This document shows, piece after piece, positions 1 through 8,226 of a DNA stretch of 64,000 nt. The translations under genes were made by a program, and so were the position numbers. Numbering within the stretch: the first letter of the stretch is position 1; each line of letters begins with the position of its first letter. Origin of the DNA: Bradyrhizobium algeriense (GTDB lineage Bacteria > Pseudomonadota > Alphaproteobacteria > Rhizobiales > Xanthobacteraceae); the NCBI RefSeq assembly GCF_036924595.1, contig NZ_JAZHRV010000001.1, positions 7,529,501-7,593,500 on the forward strand, written 5' to 3'. The notes beneath the pieces were generated by a model. The model worked only from the letters and a program-made list of their open reading frames with translations, had not been told where the DNA came from and did not search any database.

Positions 1-754
1 AGCCGCCGGGGATGAAGGAGAAATCCTCGGCCAGCGACGACGAAATCCACGGCACCTGTTCCTGGCGCGAGGCGCGGGTTACGCCGACACGGGTGCGATT
101 GAGCGTTTCCTCCGCCATCAAATCGGGAGTGCGGATTTCCTTCAGCAGCTCTTTTACGAACAGGCTGCGGTCGCTGCCATTGTCGGAAACGACGGACGAG
201 AGCGCAGCCGAATACATCACCAGCGTGCCGTTCGGCGCAATCACCGGCGCAAGGCCGGCGGAAAAGCTGCGGAACCGACGTTCGAACGGATTGCGCCTGG
301 AGGCATCGATCAGCGCGATCTTGACGCCGGCGCCGCGGCTGTTGATCTCCCCCAGCACGGTCTCGAGGCTGAAACCGTCACGGCGGACGTCGGGCTCGGT
401 CCAGATCTGAGCATCGACGGGGATCATGTAGCTCTGGCGGCTCGATTGCACGCCAAAGCCGGAGAAGAATATCAGTGCCACCGAGCCGGGCTTGATCTTG
501 CCATACAGGCGCTCGAAAGCGCGGCGCATCTGCTCGCCGGTGAGGTTCTCGCCGATATCGACATTGAAACCGTCGCGCTTGAGCTCTTCGGCGATGTCGC
601 GCGCATCGTTGATCGGCTCCTTCAGCGGCGCCTCGGCGTCCGGATATTTCGCGTTGCCGATCACGAGCGCATAGCGCTCACCGGCTGCGAACGACGGGGC
701 CACCGACGCAACGAAAAAAAACAATGTGAGGAGTAATGCGAGGCGGATTTTCAT
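1..754 (-). CDS. Caspase-fold (peptidase C14-like) exported protein, catalytic dyad lost, C-terminus beyond window
   Basis: The reading frame opens with ATG at 754 and is still open at base 1 (about 251 residues seen). A signal peptide (about residues 1-23, ending SFAAG) is followed by a caspase p20-like domain beginning RYALVIGNAKY, with the family landmarks ND-ARDIAEEL, the strand before the catalytic His, and MIPVDA. The segment that normally reads SGHG is SGFG here, and the one that normally reads DACR is DASR, so both catalytic His and Cys are replaced (Phe and Ser). By family knowledge such proteins cannot cleave peptides and are probably binding or scaffold proteins. Two 12-base repeats lie just upstream of the start. 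The fold is sure; the role is unknown. Confidence 0.85.
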   Translation of the reverse strand, partial: MKIRLALLLTLFFFVASVAPSFAAGERYALVIGNAKYPDAEAPLKEPINDARDIAEELKRDGFNVDIGENLTGEQMRRAFERLYGKIKPGSVALIFFSGFGVQSSRQSYMIPVDAQIWTEPDVRRDGFSLETVLGEINSRGAGVKIALIDASRRNPFERRFRSFSAGLAPVIAPNGTLVMYSAALSSVVSDNGSDRSLFVKELLKEIRTPDLMAEETLNRTRVGVTRASRQEQVPWISSSLAEDFSFIPGG

Positions 755-758
755 AATG

Positions 759-785
759 ACGGCAGTCCAGATCACGGCAGTCCAG
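759..785. repeat. Tandem 12-bp direct repeat upstream of the caspase-like gene
   Basis: The 12-mer ACGGCAGTCCAG occurs at 759-770 and 774-785, separated by three bases, directly before the ATG at 754 on the minus strand. It could be a paired binding site or a simple duplication; nothing else supports a function. Confidence 0.5.
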
Positions 786-899
786 CCAAAATAGCGCCGA
801 TGCCAGCTCGCGCCGCGGCGACCTTACTCTACGCTATCAGCATTATCAAACCGCGCCCGCAGTCCGTCAACCGCTTGCAACCGCTTGCGATGTCGTCAC

Positions 900-914
900 T
901 AATTGCGACAATTA
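900..914. promoter_or_regulatory. 15-bp palindrome in the 755-1239 intergenic stretch
   Basis: TAATTG-CGA-CAATTA is a perfect inverted repeat of 6-bp arms. It lies in a 485-base stretch (755-1239) with no gene I can support; short open frames there have neither a recognisable domain nor a Shine-Dalgarno sequence. A regulator binding site is plausible but not assigned. Confidence 0.35.
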
Positions 915-1106
915 ACCGCGATGGGACTCGGCGAATGGAGGGAATAAGTGGCGCTCCGGCAACGGTCGGCCACAGATCACGAAGGCGATCTGAAGAGTTC
1001 CTTTCGGCCTGCGTGCGCCGCCACCGGGCCTCGCTGTTTGGCAAGCCCGATGACAAGCTTCGGCGGGGATCAAGTTCGCCGCCCGCGCTCCATTCCGTCG
1101 ATGGTA

Positions 1107-1124
1107 ATGTGATCCCTCTCACAT
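1107..1124. promoter_or_regulatory. CRP-type binding site (TGTGA-N6-TCACA)
   Basis: ATGTGA-TCCCTC-TCACAT is a perfect 18-bp palindrome that equals the textbook CRP consensus. It ends 115 bases before the ATG of the lactonase-like gene at 1240, a distance that suits activation of that operon. The sequence match is direct observation; binding by a CRP-family protein is inference, since alphaproteobacteria carry many CRP/FNR paralogues. Confidence 0.5.
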
Positions 1125-1239
1125 AGCGTGCCGCCCGGTCGTGCGGCTGTCATTCGTCTTCCGGGTTTGACCTTTGCGGATGACAATGGCTTGTTGCCGT
1201 GATCGGCCAATCCAAACATCCAAGAAAAAAGTGACACCG

Positions 1240-2046
1240 ATGGGAAATGCCTACGAAATCTACGCGCTGCGCTATGCGACAATGTCGCCGCGCACCCCCC
1301 ATTTGAATTTTCTGATCCCCGATCCGCACGAGACCACGGCGCAGGATCTGGATTATTTCGTCTGGCTGATCCGAGGGGGTGGCCGCGACATCCTGGTCGA
1401 TACCGGCTTCAATGCCGAAGAGGCGAAGGCGCGCTCGCGCAAGCTGACGCTCAATCCGGTCGACGCGCTGGCGAATTTCGGCGTCGCCGCCGACACCATT
1501 CGCGACGTGATCGTCACCCATTTGCATTACGACCACGCCGGCAATCTCGATCGCTTCCCGAACGCGCGGTTTCATCTGCAGGACCGCGAGATGAGCTACG
1601 CGACCGGACGCTGCATGTGCAACGGCATGCTGCGGCATCCTTTTTCGGTCGAGCACGTCACCACGATGGTGCGCCATGTCTACGGCGAGCGCGTCACCTT
1701 TCATTCCGGCGATGGCGAAATCGCGCCCGGCGTGACGGTGCATCGCGTGGGCGGCCATTCCGACGGGTTGCAGGTGGTGCGCGTGGAAACGGCGCGCGGG
1801 CCGGTGGTGCTGGCGTCGGACGCGGCGCATTACTATGCCAATCTGCAGAAGCGCAGCCCGTTTCCGATCGTCTACAATGTCGGCGATATGGCGCAGGGCT
1901 GGGAAATCGTCGAGCGGCTTGCCGGGCATCCCGACCGTTTCATTCCCGGCCACGATCCGATCGTGAGCGAGATCTATCCGCGCGCCAGCGACAAGGTCGA
2001 TGCGTTCGCGCTGCACCTGGCGCCATCACGCTCGTTCGCAAAATAG
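1240..2046 (+). CDS. N-acyl homoserine lactonase-family metallo-beta-lactamase-fold hydrolase
   Basis: A 268-residue MBL-fold protein. The dizinc motif is intact: THLHYDHAGN (HxHxDH), then GGHSDG, the bridging Asp in LASDAAHYY, and the last His in IPGHDP. Length and layout match the AttM/AiiB branch of lactonases, but that group also opens other lactones, so quorum quenching is only one option. The frame is open further upstream (to a TTG at 1174), but the ATG at 1240 gives the usual N-terminus MGNAYEIYALRY. It is followed after three bases by a dehydrogenase and then RidA, which suggests a catabolic operon for a lactone or hydroxyacid. A CRP-type box lies upstream. Confidence 0.8.
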   Translation: MGNAYEIYALRYATMSPRTPHLNFLIPDPHETTAQDLDYFVWLIRGGGRDILVDTGFNAEEAKARSRKLTLNPVDALANFGVAADTIRDVIVTHLHYDHAGNLDRFPNARFHLQDREMSYATGRCMCNGMLRHPFSVEHVTTMVRHVYGERVTFHSGDGEIAPGVTVHRVGGHSDGLQVVRVETARGPVVLASDAAHYYANLQKRSPFPIVYNVGDMAQGWEIVERLAGHPDRFIPGHDPIVSEIYPRASDKVDAFALHLAPSRSFAK

Positions 2047-2049
2047 CTG

Positions 2050-2940
2050 ATGGTTGTGATGTCAACGTACAAGACGATCGGCTTCATCGGCCTCGGCGTG
2101 ATGGGCGAGCCGATCTGCCGCAATCTCGTGAAGAAGAGCGGCAAACGCGTCCTCGCCTTTGATCTGTCGCCGGAGCCATTGGCGCGGCTGCGGGCCGACG
2201 GTACCGACGTCGCGGCCTCCGTTGCCGACGTCATCAAGCAAAGCGAGCTGCTGTTCCTGTGCCTGCCAAGCGCGAAGCATGTGCGCGCGGTATTCGAAGG
2301 CGACGGCATTCTCAAGAACGTCCGGAGCGGGCAGGTCGTGGTCGATCTCGGCACGTCCTCGGTCAGCCAGACCCGCGATTTTGCCCGGCAGTTGCAAGCC
2401 AAAGGCGCTGCCTGGGCCGATGCGCCGATCGCGCGCACGCGACAGGCGGCGCAGGACGGCACGCTCAGCGTGATGGTCGGAGCAACGCCCGCGCTTTACG
2501 CTGAGATCGAGCCGCTGATCCGCTGCTTTGCGACCGACATCACCCATTGCGGCGAGGTCGGCGCGGGGCAGGTCACGAAAATTCTCAACAACATGGTGCT
2601 GTTCGAAACCGTCAACGCGCTGGCCGAGGCGGTTGCGGTGGCGAAGCACAATGGCGTCAATCCAAAACTGCTGCTCGATACGCTTTCAAAGGGCTCGGCC
2701 GACAGTTTTGCGCTACGCAATCACGGCATGAAGGCGATCGTGCCCGGTGATTTTCCGGAGCGCGCGTTCTCGACCGAATATGCGCTGAAGGATTTGTCTT
2801 ACGCGCTGGAGCTGGCGTCCGACGCCGGCATCAGAATTCGCGGCGCGGAATTGATCGGCAAGGTGCTGCAGGAAGCCATCGATGCCGGTTCAGGGGATAA
2901 TTATTTTCCTGTCATCGCGAAGCACATTGATCGGTTGTGA
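2050..2940 (+). CDS. NAD(P)-dependent beta-hydroxyacid dehydrogenase (3-hydroxyisobutyrate dehydrogenase superfamily)
   Basis: About 296 residues. An N-terminal Rossmann motif GFIGLGVMGEPICRNL is followed by the helical C-terminal domain with GEVGAGQVTKILNNMV, which holds the catalytic Lys and Asn. The substrate loop that usually reads DAPVSGG is DAPIARTRQAAQDGTL, so the carboxylate-binding residues differ from classic 3-hydroxyisobutyrate or tartronate-semialdehyde enzymes and the substrate is open. It starts three bases after the lactonase-like gene, so the two are very probably co-translated. A second ATG nine bases downstream (2059) is an equally good start. Confidence 0.85.
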   Translation: MVVMSTYKTIGFIGLGVMGEPICRNLVKKSGKRVLAFDLSPEPLARLRADGTDVAASVADVIKQSELLFLCLPSAKHVRAVFEGDGILKNVRSGQVVVDLGTSSVSQTRDFARQLQAKGAAWADAPIARTRQAAQDGTLSVMVGATPALYAEIEPLIRCFATDITHCGEVGAGQVTKILNNMVLFETVNALAEAVAVAKHNGVNPKLLLDTLSKGSADSFALRNHGMKAIVPGDFPERAFSTEYALKDLSYALELASDAGIRIRGAELIGKVLQEAIDAGSGDNYFPVIAKHIDRL

Positions 2941-2946
2941 ACGTCG

Positions 2947-2984
2947 TCATTCCGGGTTCGATGCTCCGCATCGCCCCGGAATGA
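2947..2984. repeat. Short palindromic intergenic repeat (REP-like)
   Basis: TCATTCCGGG (2947-2956) is the exact reverse complement of CCCGGAATGA (2975-2984), with an 18-base loop region. It lies between the dehydrogenase and RidA genes. Such elements are common in this kind of genome and may end or stabilise the upstream transcript. Confidence 0.6.
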
Positions 2985-3025
2985 GGTGCACACCACACTT
3001 TGATAGTCGCTAACTGGAGGCAACC

Positions 3026-3370
3026 ATGATCAGCCGCTTTCCCGGGCTCACGCCAACCCGCAGCCGCGCCGTCGCTCATGACGATCTGGTTTTCACGGTG
3101 GCGGTCGCGCCCGATCCGGTCAGTCCCTCGATGTACGAGCAAAGCGCAAAGGCGCTCGCCCGGATCGACGAAAGCCTCGCGCTGTGTGGCACGGACAAGA
3201 GCAAGATCCTCTCGGCCATCGTCTATATCACCGACATCAAGCGCAAGGGCGAGATGAACCGCGCCTGGGACGAATGGGTCGATACCAAAAATCCGCCGAT
3301 GCGCGCCTGCATCGGCGTCGATCTCGAGCCGCCGCACATCGTGGAGATCGTGGTGACGGCAGTGAAGTGA
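3026..3370 (+). CDS. RidA family (YjgF/YER057c/UK114) enamine/imine deaminase
   Basis: 114 residues, normal for the family. The conserved end PPMRACIGVDLEPPHIVEIVV includes the Arg (R93) that binds the substrate carboxylate in RidA proteins, the Cys two residues later and the C-terminal Glu (E107). RidA proteins hydrolyse reactive enamines and imines formed by PLP enzymes; those inside catabolic operons often process a pathway-specific intermediate. A good Shine-Dalgarno (TGGAGG, 3015-3020) precedes the ATG. It is the third plus-strand gene after the lactonase-like and dehydrogenase genes and converges with the MarR gene. Confidence 0.9.
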   Translation: MISRFPGLTPTRSRAVAHDDLVFTVAVAPDPVSPSMYEQSAKALARIDESLALCGTDKSKILSAIVYITDIKRKGEMNRAWDEWVDTKNPPMRACIGVDLEPPHIVEIVVTAVK

Positions 3371-3375
3371 GCCGG

Positions 3376-3915
3376 TCAGTAGGCTTCCTTCGCGTCCGCC
3401 TCTTCGCTGGTCTGCACCAGATCGAGGCTCTGCTCGATCTTGCCCAGCAGCCGCGCGAAATCGCGCCGCTCCTGCGCGGAGAGGCATGACAATATCTCCT
3501 GCTCCCTGCGCAACAAGCGCGGGATCAGTTCCTCGTAGAGCGTTGCGCCCTTGCGCGTCAGGCGCAGCCGGAATTCGCGGCGGTCGTCCTCGTTCTCGAC
3601 GCGCTCGACAATCTGCCGCTTCATCAGCGACGTGACCGCGCGGCTGATGGTGGATTTGTGGGTGCGGGTGCACTGGGCGATGTACTGCGCGCTGCAGGCA
3701 TCGTGGCGGAAGCCGAGCGTCGCCAGCACGCGCCATTCCGGAATATCGAGCCCGTAGCGGACCGCATACTCCGCCGACAGCGCCGAACTGACCTCGGCCG
3801 CGAGCCGGTTCAGCCGGAACGGGACGAACTCAAAGAGATCCAGCCTGGCGTCCTTCTTCGACGCGCTTTCGTCACGCGGACCGGTGGCCACCTCGCTTGA
3901 AGACGCTTTCGGCAA
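3376..3915 (-). CDS. MarR-family transcriptional regulator
   Basis: 179 residues with a winged helix between about 50 and 140 (AQYIAQCTRTHKSTISRAVTSL recognition region, then the DDRREFRLRLT wing), flanked by the dimerising N- and C-terminal helices. MarR proteins repress aromatic catabolic genes until a ligand binds. It is divergent from the flavin hydroxylase gene at 4030, whose promoter carries an 18-bp palindrome, so it most likely controls the homogentisate block and itself. I chose a TTG start at 3915 because GAGG sits six bases upstream; a GTG at 3891 is the alternative. Confidence 0.88.
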   Translation of the reverse strand: MPKASSSEVATGPRDESASKKDARLDLFEFVPFRLNRLAAEVSSALSAEYAVRYGLDIPEWRVLATLGFRHDACSAQYIAQCTRTHKSTISRAVTSLMKRQIVERVENEDDRREFRLRLTRKGATLYEELIPRLLRREQEILSCLSAQERRDFARLLGKIEQSLDLVQTSEEADAKEAY

Positions 3916-3964
3916 AGATAGCCTCGATTTGAGTTGACGCCGGACCCGGCTCGGGGTTTAAAGA

Positions 3965-3982
3965 TAGTTGCAGGTGCGACTA
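3965..3982. promoter_or_regulatory. Probable MarR operator in the divergent promoter
   Basis: TAGTTGCA-GG-TGCGACTA pairs at 7 of 8 arm positions (one T/G mismatch). It lies 50 bases before the MarR start and 48 bases before the hydroxylase ATG, exactly between the divergent genes. MarR regulators bind palindromes of this size; assignment to the neighbouring MarR is inference. Confidence 0.55.
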
Positions 3983-4029
3983 ATTTAACAGGATCGCACG
4001 CCCTTGGCTAGTCAGGGGATTGAGCCCGC

Positions 4030-5643
4030 ATGGCGCAGACTAATACCCAGTTCGGCTATCGCCGCCACCCCGATCAGGACCGGGCGGGGCCAAATCCGGC
4101 CGAACACGCCGTCGTCGTGGTCGGCGCGGGTCCCGTGGGGCTGTCGCTGGCGATCGATCTGGCGCAGCGCGGGCAATCCGTCGTGCTGCTCGACGATGCC
4201 GACCGGATCGGCGAGGGCTCGCGGGCGATTTGCTTCTCAAAACGCTCGCTCGAATTCTGGGACCGGCTCGGCATCGGCCAGCGCATGGTCGACAAGGGCG
4301 TGGTGTGGAGCGTCGGCAAGATCTTTCATGGTGAGCAGTTGCTCTACCAGTTCAATCTGCTGCCCGAGCAGGGGCACAAGCGGCCGGCTTTTATCAACCT
4401 GCAGCAATTCTATGCCGAGGCCTATCTGGTCGACCGCGTCGGCGAGCTTCCAGCAATCGACCTGCGCTGGCGCAACAAGGTGACGGGGCTCGATCCGCGC
4501 AACGACCACGTGGCTTTGACGATCCAGACGCCTGATGGTCCGTATCGGCTGAATGCGCAGTATGTCATCGCCTGCGACGGCGCGCGCTCGTCGCTGCGAC
4601 AGATGGTGGGTGCGGAATTTGAGGGCCAGGTGTTCGAGGACCAGTTCCTGATCGCCGACGTCAAGATGACAGCCGCGTTTCCGACCGAGCGCTGGTTCTG
4701 GTTCGATCCGCCGTTCCACGCCGGGCGCTCCGCGCTGTTGCACAAGCAGCCCGACGACATCTGGCGGATTGATCTGCAACTCAATCGTTTTGCCGATCCC
4801 GCTGTCGAAAAACTGCCGGAGAACGTGCGGCCGCGCATCGCGCGCATGCTTGGGCACGACAAGTTCGATTTCGAATGGATCTCGCTGTACAAATTCCAGT
4901 GCCGGCGGATGAACAAGTTCATCCATGGCCGGGTGATTTTTGCCGGCGATGCCGCGCACCAGGTCTCGCCGTTCGGCGCCCGCGGCGCCAATTCGGGCCT
5001 CGAAGACGCCGAAAATATTGCGTGGAAGCTCGATCGCGTGCTGCGGGGAACATCGCCCGAGGCGCTGCTCGAGAGCTATCACACCGAGCGCAGCGCTGCC
5101 GCCGACGAGAACATCCGCGAGTCCACGCGCTCGACCGACTTCATGGCGCCGGTGACAGCGCAGGAGGCGCGGCTGCGCAAGGCGGTGCTGTCGCTCGCCA
5201 AGGAAAGCGAATTCGGCAAGCGCATGGTGAACGGGGGGCGTCTCTCGACGCCATCGATCTACGCGACACCGCTCTCGACCGCCGACGGCGATTCCTGGCG
5301 CGGCGGCCCGCAACCCGGGGCCTCGATGCAGGATGCGCCGGTCGCCGCCGCAAACGGTGAGCCGATGTTCCTGACGGATGCCTTCATCAAGAGTGGAACG
5401 CGGTTCACACTGCTGGAGTTTGGCAATGGTGCGGCTGCGGAAATACCGGAAGGGGTGGGCGTCATCCGCATTGGCGGCGATGGCGGCTTGACCGATGCCG
5501 CGGGCCTTGCTGCGGCGCGTTACGATGCCGAACCGGGCTCTGCCTATTTGCTGCGGCCTGATGGCTACGTCGCGGCGCGTTTCCGCAAGCCGTCACGATC
5601 GGCAGTCGATGCGGCGCTGTCGCGCGCGTCCGGCCTGAACTGA
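4030..5643 (+). CDS. FAD-dependent aromatic hydroxylase (PheA/TfdB family), probable 3-hydroxyphenylacetate 6-hydroxylase-like
   Basis: 537 residues, a class A flavoprotein monooxygenase. Visible motifs: the dinucleotide fold VVGAGPVGLSLA (about 30-41), the DG motif ACDGARSSLRQ, and the GD motif VIFAGDAAHQVSPFGARG; the last 140 residues form the usual thioredoxin-like tail. It lies directly upstream of a small DUF2783 protein and of hmgA/fahA. In Pseudomonas putida U a flavoprotein plus a small coupling protein (MhaA/MhaB) make homogentisate from 3-hydroxyphenylacetate; the same layout here suggests that reaction, though another meta-hydroxylated aromatic acid is possible. ATG at 4030; a MarR-type palindrome lies in its promoter. 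Confidence 0.8.
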   Translation: MAQTNTQFGYRRHPDQDRAGPNPAEHAVVVVGAGPVGLSLAIDLAQRGQSVVLLDDADRIGEGSRAICFSKRSLEFWDRLGIGQRMVDKGVVWSVGKIFHGEQLLYQFNLLPEQGHKRPAFINLQQFYAEAYLVDRVGELPAIDLRWRNKVTGLDPRNDHVALTIQTPDGPYRLNAQYVIACDGARSSLRQMVGAEFEGQVFEDQFLIADVKMTAAFPTERWFWFDPPFHAGRSALLHKQPDDIWRIDLQLNRFADPAVEKLPENVRPRIARMLGHDKFDFEWISLYKFQCRRMNKFIHGRVIFAGDAAHQVSPFGARGANSGLEDAENIAWKLDRVLRGTSPEALLESYHTERSAAADENIRESTRSTDFMAPVTAQEARLRKAVLSLAKESEFGKRMVNGGRLSTPSIYATPLSTADGDSWRGGPQPGASMQDAPVAAANGEPMFLTDAFIKSGTRFTLLEFGNGAAAEIPEGVGVIRIGGDGGLTDAAGLAAARYDAEPGSAYLLRPDGYVAARFRKPSRSAVDAALSRASGLN

Positions 5644-5652
5644 GGTTTTGTC

Positions 5653-5883
5653 ATGGCGCTGTCGACCAGTTCGAATTTTGCCAAGCCTGACGACGCATTT
5701 CGCGCCGTCGTCGAGGCGCATCGCGGACTGAGCGAGGCGCAAAGCGCCGATCTCGACGCGGCGCTGGTTCTGGTGCTGGCCAACCACATCGGCGACCTCG
5801 ATGTGCTGAACGAGGCCATCGCCCTTGCCAAGCGGCGGATGCTCGATGCGAGCCAGCAACAGCAGCAACAACAGCAGCAATAA
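5653..5883 (+). CDS. DUF2783 small protein, putative coupling partner of the upstream hydroxylase, with polyglutamine tail
   Basis: 76 residues, mainly helical, without membrane segment. The body (FAKPDDAFRAVVEAHRGL, then SADLDAALVLVLANHIGD) matches the DUF2783 family as I recall it. The protein ends in nine consecutive Gln encoded by mixed CAG/CAA codons (5854-5880), followed at once by TAA. It begins nine bases after the hydroxylase stop, so co-translation is likely. Small partners of this kind (MhaB) are needed for hydroxylation in the P. putida 3-hydroxyphenylacetate system; that role here is inferred from context. Confidence 0.7.
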   Translation: MALSTSSNFAKPDDAFRAVVEAHRGLSEAQSADLDAALVLVLANHIGDLDVLNEAIALAKRRMLDASQQQQQQQQQ

Positions 5884-5916
5884 TTCACATCTCGAACGAA
5901 GTCAGGAATCGAATTG

Positions 5917-6873
5917 ATGGCCAAAGGTTTCGCGTCCACCACGGATCTCGCCGAGAAGAAGATCACCTTCTCCGAAATCGGCACTGATCTTTACGCGTTC
6001 ACCGCCGAGGGCGATCCGAACTCGGCGATCATTGTCGGCGATGACGGCTGCCTGGTGTTCGACGCGCAGGCGACGCCGGCGATGGCGAACAAGGTGATCG
6101 AGCGCGTTCGCACCGTTACCGACAAGCCGATCAAGTACGTCGTGCTGTCGCATTACCACGCCGTGCGCGTGCTCGGCGCTTCTGCCTACAAGGCGCAGGG
6201 AATCGTGGCGTCAGCAGAAACCCATCGGCTGATCGAGGAGCGCGGCCAGCAGGATTGGGATTCCGAATATGGCCGATTTCCTCGCCTGTTCCAGGATGCG
6301 CAGAGCATCCCCGGCCTGACCTGGCCGACGCTGACTTTTGAGGGCGAGATGTCGATCTATCTGGGCAAACGCGAGGTGCGTTTGATGCAGCTCGGCGCGG
6401 GGCATACCTCGGGCGACATCGTGGCCTGGGTGCCGGATGCGGAAGTGATGTTCTCGGGTGACCTCATCGAATACCACTCGGCCTGTTATTGCGGCGACGC
6501 GCATTTGCGCGAATGGCCGGCCACGCTGAATGAAATTCGCGCCTTCAATCCGAAGGCGATCGCGCCGGGCCGTGGCGATGCGCTCAAAGGTCTTTCGACC
6601 GGTCGCGACGCGATTGCGATGACGCGCGATTTTGTCACCTCGCTCTACGGCGCAGCAGAAAGCTCGGTCGCCAAGGGCCGCACGCTGAAGGAGACCATGG
6701 CCGCGACGCGCGAGGTGATGGACCCGAAATTCTCCAGCTTCGCCATTTATGAGCATTGCCTGCCGTTCAACGTCTCGCGCGCGTTCGACGAAGCATCGGG
6801 GATCGACGATCCCGTGATCTGGACCGACAAGCGCGATCAGGAAATGTGGGCCGCCCTGCAAGGAGGAGGATGA
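5917..6873 (+). CDS. MBL-fold protein of the homogentisate operon with a degenerate metal site
   Basis: 318 residues with clear MBL-fold layout: an [16 protein letters not shown] strand pair, [26 protein letters not shown] and [11 protein letters not shown]. The metal motif HxHxDH reads HYHAVR: the first two His remain, Asp and the third His are Val and Arg. The final ligand, usually PGHG, is PGRGD. GHTSGD and SGD are kept. A normal dizinc centre therefore cannot form; a one-metal site or a non-catalytic role is possible. ATG at 5917 follows AGGA; its stop lies three bases before the hmgA start and shares a Shine-Dalgarno region with it, so it belongs to the same operon. Confidence 0.8.
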   Translation: MAKGFASTTDLAEKKITFSEIGTDLYAFTAEGDPNSAIIVGDDGCLVFDAQATPAMANKVIERVRTVTDKPIKYVVLSHYHAVRVLGASAYKAQGIVASAETHRLIEERGQQDWDSEYGRFPRLFQDAQSIPGLTWPTLTFEGEMSIYLGKREVRLMQLGAGHTSGDIVAWVPDAEVMFSGDLIEYHSACYCGDAHLREWPATLNEIRAFNPKAIAPGRGDALKGLSTGRDAIAMTRDFVTSLYGAAESSVAKGRTLKETMAATREVMDPKFSSFAIYEHCLPFNVSRAFDEASGIDDPVIWTDKRDQEMWAALQGGG

Positions 6874-6875
6874 CC

Positions 6876-8222
6876 ATGAATATCAACACCTCGCCTGATC
6901 AGATGGTTCGAGGCACCGGGCAATTGACGCCGGGCTACATGTCCGGCTTCGGCAACAGTTTTGAGACCGAGGCGTTGTCCGGCGCGCTGCCGATGGGGCG
7001 CAACTCGCCGCAGCGCTGCGCCTACGGGCTCTATGCCGAGCAGCTTTCCGGCTCGCCGTTCACCGCGCCGCGCGGCAGCAATGAGCGCTCATGGCTTTAT
7101 CGGATTCGCCCATCGGTGAAGCATTCAGGGCGCTTTGCCAAAGCCGATACCGGGCTGTGGCGCACCGCGCCATGCCACGAATATGAACTGCCGATCGCAC
7201 AGCTGCGCTGGGACCCGGCGCCGATCCCTGGGGAGGACATGACCTTCCTGCAGGGCGTGCAGACCATGACCACGGCGGGCGATGCCAACACCCAGGCCGG
7301 CATGGCGGCGCATGTCTATCTCATCACGAAGTCGATGGTCGATCAGCACTTCTACAATGCCGACGGCGAGATGATGTTCGTGGCCCAGCAGGGCAATCTG
7401 CGTCTTGTCACCGAATTCGGCCGTATCGACATTGAACCCGGCGAGATCGCGGTGATCCCGCGCGGCGTGAAATTCCGCGTCGAGATTCCGTCAGGACCCG
7501 CGCGTGGCTATCTCTGCGAGAATTATGGCGGCGCCTTCAAGCTGCCCGAACGGGGGCCGATCGGCGCCAACTGCCTCGCCAATTCGCGCGACTTCCTCAC
7601 GCCCGTAGCGGCTTACGAGGACAAGGACACGCCGACCGAACTCTACGTGAAATGGGGCGGCTCGCTGTTCAAGACGACCTTGCCGCATTCGCCGATCGAC
7701 GTGGTGGCGTGGCACGGCAATTATGCGCCCTACAAATACGATCTGCGCACGTTCTCGCCGGTCGGCGCCATCGGCTTCGACCATCCCGATCCCTCGATCT
7801 TCACGGTGCTGACCTCGCCGTCGGAGACCGCGGGTACCGCCAACATCGACTTCGTGATTTTCCCGGAACGCTGGGCGGTCGCCGAAAACACTTTCCGTCC
7901 GCCATGGTATCACATGAACATCATGTCGGAGTTCATGGGGCTGATCTACGGCGTCTACGACGCCAAGCCGGAAGGTTTTGTCCCCGGCGGTATCAGCCTG
8001 CACAACATGATGCTGCCGCATGGCCCGGATCGCCAGGCGTTCGATCACGCCAGCAATGGCGAGTTGAAGCCGGTGAAGCTGACTGGCACCATGGCCTTCA
8101 TGTTCGAGACGCGATACCCGCAGCGCGTCACCGCGCATGCGGCGAAGTCGGGGACCTTGCAGGGTGACTACGCCGATTGCTGGAAGGGCTTGGAGAAGCG
8201 GTTCGATCCGACCAAGCCGTGA
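6876..8222 (+). CDS. hmgA: Homogentisate 1,2-dioxygenase
   Basis: 448 residues, usual length for the bacterial enzyme. It opens the ring of homogentisate with O2 and Fe(II) to give maleylacetoacetate. The N-terminal region shows [19 protein letters not shown] and [21 protein letters not shown], which are hallmarks of the family, and the C-terminal half has the cupin iron region ([30 protein letters not shown]). An ATG at 6870 overlaps the previous stop, but the Shine-Dalgarno AGGAGGAGG (6861-6869) is spaced correctly for the ATG at 6876. It is followed by a palindromic element and fahA. Confidence 0.97.
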   Translation: MNINTSPDQMVRGTGQLTPGYMSGFGNSFETEALSGALPMGRNSPQRCAYGLYAEQLSGSPFTAPRGSNERSWLYRIRPSVKHSGRFAKADTGLWRTAPCHEYELPIAQLRWDPAPIPGEDMTFLQGVQTMTTAGDANTQAGMAAHVYLITKSMVDQHFYNADGEMMFVAQQGNLRLVTEFGRIDIEPGEIAVIPRGVKFRVEIPSGPARGYLCENYGGAFKLPERGPIGANCLANSRDFLTPVAAYEDKDTPTELYVKWGGSLFKTTLPHSPIDVVAWHGNYAPYKYDLRTFSPVGAIGFDHPDPSIFTVLTSPSETAGTANIDFVIFPERWAVAENTFRPPWYHMNIMSEFMGLIYGVYDAKPEGFVPGGISLHNMMLPHGPDRQAFDHASNGELKPVKLTGTMAFMFETRYPQRVTAHAAKSGTLQGDYADCWKGLEKRFDPTKP

Positions 8223-8226
8223 TCTT

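Noticed and set aside
800..1126. Overlapping open frames on both strands between the caspase-like and lactonase-like genes
   Set aside because: No Shine-Dalgarno, no domain, and the region contains palindromic sites expected of regulatory DNA.
1240..2046. Naming this gene as a proven quorum-quenching AHL lactonase
   Set aside because: The metal motif is shared by many lactonases, and the operon context points to general catabolism.
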